Source: Pseudomonadota bacterium
GTDB lineage: Bacteria; Desulfobacterota; WTBG01; CAIYCZ01
DNA: 7,084 bases
Direction of reading: 5' to 3'
Assembly: GCA_026388865.1 (NCBI GenBank)
Contig: JAPLIX010000419.1
Span: 1-7,084, forward strand
Notes under the pieces: generated by a model
Told to the model about the DNA's origin: nothing
The model's input: only the letters and a program-made list of their open reading frames with translations
Databases searched by the model: none
Shown here: positions 5,627 through 7,084 of the stretch, in pieces
Position numbering within the stretch: position 1 is the stretch's first letter
How the letters are laid out: each line of letters starts with the position of its first letter
Program-made: the position numbers and the translations under genes

Positions 5627-7011
5627 ATACGCTCACCAAATATTTTTCCGAAAATATCCGCTTCCAGGTCTTCAAAAAACATTGCCCTTCCCGCCTCGCC
5701 GCGCAGGCGCCGCACTTCCCTCATGCCCATGGCTCCCAGAATCTCAAGGAGCTGGTTGCGCCAGGCAGACATGAGGTTGAGAACGCGCTGCGTTCCCCAG
5801 GCCGGCTCGATAGAGTCAATGGTCACCGGACAGGGGCGTTTCTTCTCACAGTTTTTGCACAGCCGGCACTCAAAGGCCAGGAGCAGGGGAATATCCATCA
5901 CCGCCGCATCAGCACCGCAGATAATTATCTTTGCCACATGCTCTGCCATGGCAATGCCGCCGCTGGCAAGTAGCGTTACCTGGTCGCGCAACGACCGCTC
6001 CACCAGATGCAGGTGAGCCCGGCGAACCATATCTTTAATGAAGCGCGGGGTTGCGGCGCCGATTTCATTGCCGTGCTCATCAGCACAGAGATGTATTATT
6101 TCTGCTCCCTGCAGCGCCAGCTCTGCGACGGCCGGCAGTTCATTGCCGTCAAGGGGGAGCTTTATGGAAATGAGCATCTCCGGGTGGTTCTGCTTGATTT
6201 CCTGCCAGAGCGGGCGCATTTTTTTTGAATAGATACCCTCCACCGCGCGATGGCCGGAAAGTTTTCCTTTGAACGACGGATATGATTCCTGAGAGATACG
6301 GGGAATTATATGCTGTTTATAGTGCGCCAGGCTCTTGTCATATTGCTCTGCCGCGACGATAAAAAAAGTCCCCAGCCGTGCTGCTGCCATGGCCAGCGTC
6401 AGCCGCACCTTTTCCGTCACATGACCGAACGACGGAGTGGCCATCACCAGGGGCAGGGGAAGCTCAAGCAGGGGCGGTGGCGAAGAGAGAAGCTCGCCGG
6501 CAGCCCCGAACTGGAGCTTTTCGAGCTTCCTCCCGATGTCAACCGAGGTGTTGATGTACTCCCGGCCGTGAATACCGTCACGTGTGGGCCGCACGATCTC
6601 AGACATGTCGGTCCACATGCTGTCAAACCCGGGCCCGCTGAACGGCCCGCCGTAGCCGGCGCCGGATACCGGAATCTTACCGGTTTCTGCCTGGGTCCAG
6701 TTGGTGGAGATTATTTCCGGGGTCCAGTACGCATCGCCCATCTTTATATATTCAGGATTAACCGACTTGTTGAGCAGGCCCTTTTTACACTGCTGCACGC
6801 AGCGGAAACAGTTCTTGCACAAATAATCTATGGAGTCAGTCATCTGCCCGCTGTCAAAGCAGCGCTTGTCATAGACATTATAGATGCAGGCCTTTTTTGC
6901 GCACTGACCGCAGCGCTGGCAGCCTTCCCTGAAATCAACAACCCCTGACTTTCCCAGCGGTGTGTACCGGGGCAGTGTTGGTTTAAAATCGATATGATAT
7001 TTTTTAGGCAT
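5623..7011 (-). CDS. Ferredoxin / glutamate synthase FMN-domain-like protein, degenerate paralogue of the adjacent GltB
   Basis: This 462-residue protein is recognisably related to its neighbour along its whole length. The N-terminus has two cysteine sets, Cys31, 34, 37 and 42 (CQRCGQCAKKAC) and Cys65, 68, 71 and 75 (CKNCFRCVQQC). A barrel-like region follows, with ATPSFG (191-196), SIKLPLDG (282-289, keeping the barrel lysine), IIHLCADEHGNEIGAATP (305-322) and ASGGIAMAEHVAKIIICGAD (349-368). Next come Cys382, 385, 388 and 394, then WGTQRVLNLMSAWRNQLLEI, matching the neighbour's WGAQRVINLYAAWRKQLVQI. The TGEGG loop and the AKPGxGG segment are missing, and DGSYGGTG is not conserved, so glutamate synthase activity is doubtful. 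I infer an electron-transfer or structural partner of the active subunit; a different substrate is possible. It is the first gene of the visible operon. The ATG at 7011 has only GGGAA about 9 nt upstream. No stop or frameshift interrupts it. Confidence 0.85.
   Translation of the reverse strand: MPKKYHIDFKPTLPRYTPLGKSGVVDFREGCQRCGQCAKKACIYNVYDKRCFDSGQMTDSIDYLCKNCFRCVQQCKKGLLNKSVNPEYIKMGDAYWTPEIISTNWTQAETGKIPVSGAGYGGPFSGPGFDSMWTDMSEIVRPTRDGIHGREYINTSVDIGRKLEKLQFGAAGELLSSPPPLLELPLPLVMATPSFGHVTEKVRLTLAMAAARLGTFFIVAAEQYDKSLAHYKQHIIPRISQESYPSFKGKLSGHRAVEGIYSKKMRPLWQEIKQNHPEMLISIKLPLDGNELPAVAELALQGAEIIHLCADEHGNEIGAATPRFIKDMVRRAHLHLVERSLRDQVTLLASGGIAMAEHVAKIIICGADAAVMDIPLLLAFECRLCKNCEKKRPCPVTIDSIEPAWGTQRVLNLMSAWRNQLLEILGAMGMREVRRLRGEAGRAMFFEDLEADIFGKIFGERI
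5632..5637 (-). promoter_or_regulatory. Ribosome-binding site at the coupled ATGA junction of the FMN subunit gene
   Basis: GGTGAG on the minus strand lies 5 nt before the ATG at 5626, inside the last codons of the upstream gene. The start overlaps the upstream TGA stop by ATGA (5626-5623). This arrangement fixes the start and suggests translational coupling and roughly equal amounts of the two proteins. Confidence 0.7.
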
Positions 7012-7084
7012 GGTACCGCATTCCCGTATAAATAAGAATAATAGAAAATTATGAACAACGTACCGGGGTATTCGTGGAGAATGG
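7012..7084 (-). promoter_or_regulatory. AT-rich leader upstream of the cluster, possible promoter
   Basis: The 73 nt before the first gene contain a strongly AT-rich section (7028-7054) unlike the flanking coding DNA. A TATTAT at 7043-7038 on the minus strand could be a -10 box, but no matching -35 box at 16-18 nt is present. TTGTTC at 7059-7054 lies too close to it. The region may hold the operon promoter, but the window ends here and the boxes are weak. An operon start further upstream is equally possible. Confidence 0.25.

Noticed and set aside
6310..6948. 212-codon open frame on the plus strand
   Set aside because: It lies wholly antisense to the ferredoxin/FMN-domain gene, has no recognisable motifs and reflects the codon bias of the real gene.
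1..7084. CRISPR array, tRNA or rRNA gene, transposase or phage gene, defence system
   Set aside because: No regularly spaced repeats, RNA-gene hallmarks or relevant protein motifs were seen; coding space is filled by the metabolic genes listed.

Overview
The window is a bacterial-looking stretch, about 55% GC by eye, in which every convincing gene lies on the minus strand. Transcription therefore runs from high to low coordinates. The content is nitrogen assimilation: a domain-split, archaeal-type glutamate synthase cluster followed by carAB (carbamoyl-phosphate synthase). The iron-sulfur-rich split glutamate synthase, and an AT-rich palindromic spacer that I associate with environmental anaerobe genomes, suggest an anaerobic bacterium such as Desulfobacterota, Spirochaetota or Omnitrophota. 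The lineage cannot be fixed from this window.

Layout in transcription order. Positions 7084-7012 are a short AT-rich leader. Positions 7011-5623 encode a ferredoxin/FMN-domain protein that looks like a degenerate paralogue of the next gene. Positions 5626-4073 encode the glutamate synthase FMN/iron-sulfur subunit, overlapping the previous gene by 4 nt (ATGA). The 154-nt gap 4072-3919 holds an imperfect AT-rich palindromic repeat. From 3918 to 1313 there was one gene for a class II glutamine amidotransferase fused to a GXGXG domain. It is now broken by a frameshift near 1825, leaving a 727-codon 5' reading frame and a 162-codon 3' reading frame. An 88-nt gap with a small hairpin follows. Then comes carA (1224-103) and, 19 nt further on, the first 27 codons of carB, cut by the window edge.

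How the parts fit. In classical GltB one chain carries amidotransferase, central, FMN synthase and GXGXG domains. Here the FMN synthase domain is a separate protein with its own ferredoxin module, while the amidotransferase and GXGXG domains share another chain. The amidotransferase would release ammonia from glutamine, and the FMN subunit would combine it with 2-oxoglutarate using electrons brought in through iron-sulfur clusters. CarAB is a second glutamine-dependent amidotransferase, feeding arginine and pyrimidine synthesis. The most notable observations are the frameshift inside the GXGXG domain, which looks like a roughly 22-nt deletion, and the tandem active/degenerate FMN-domain pair. 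I found no defence system, mobile element gene, CRISPR array or RNA gene.
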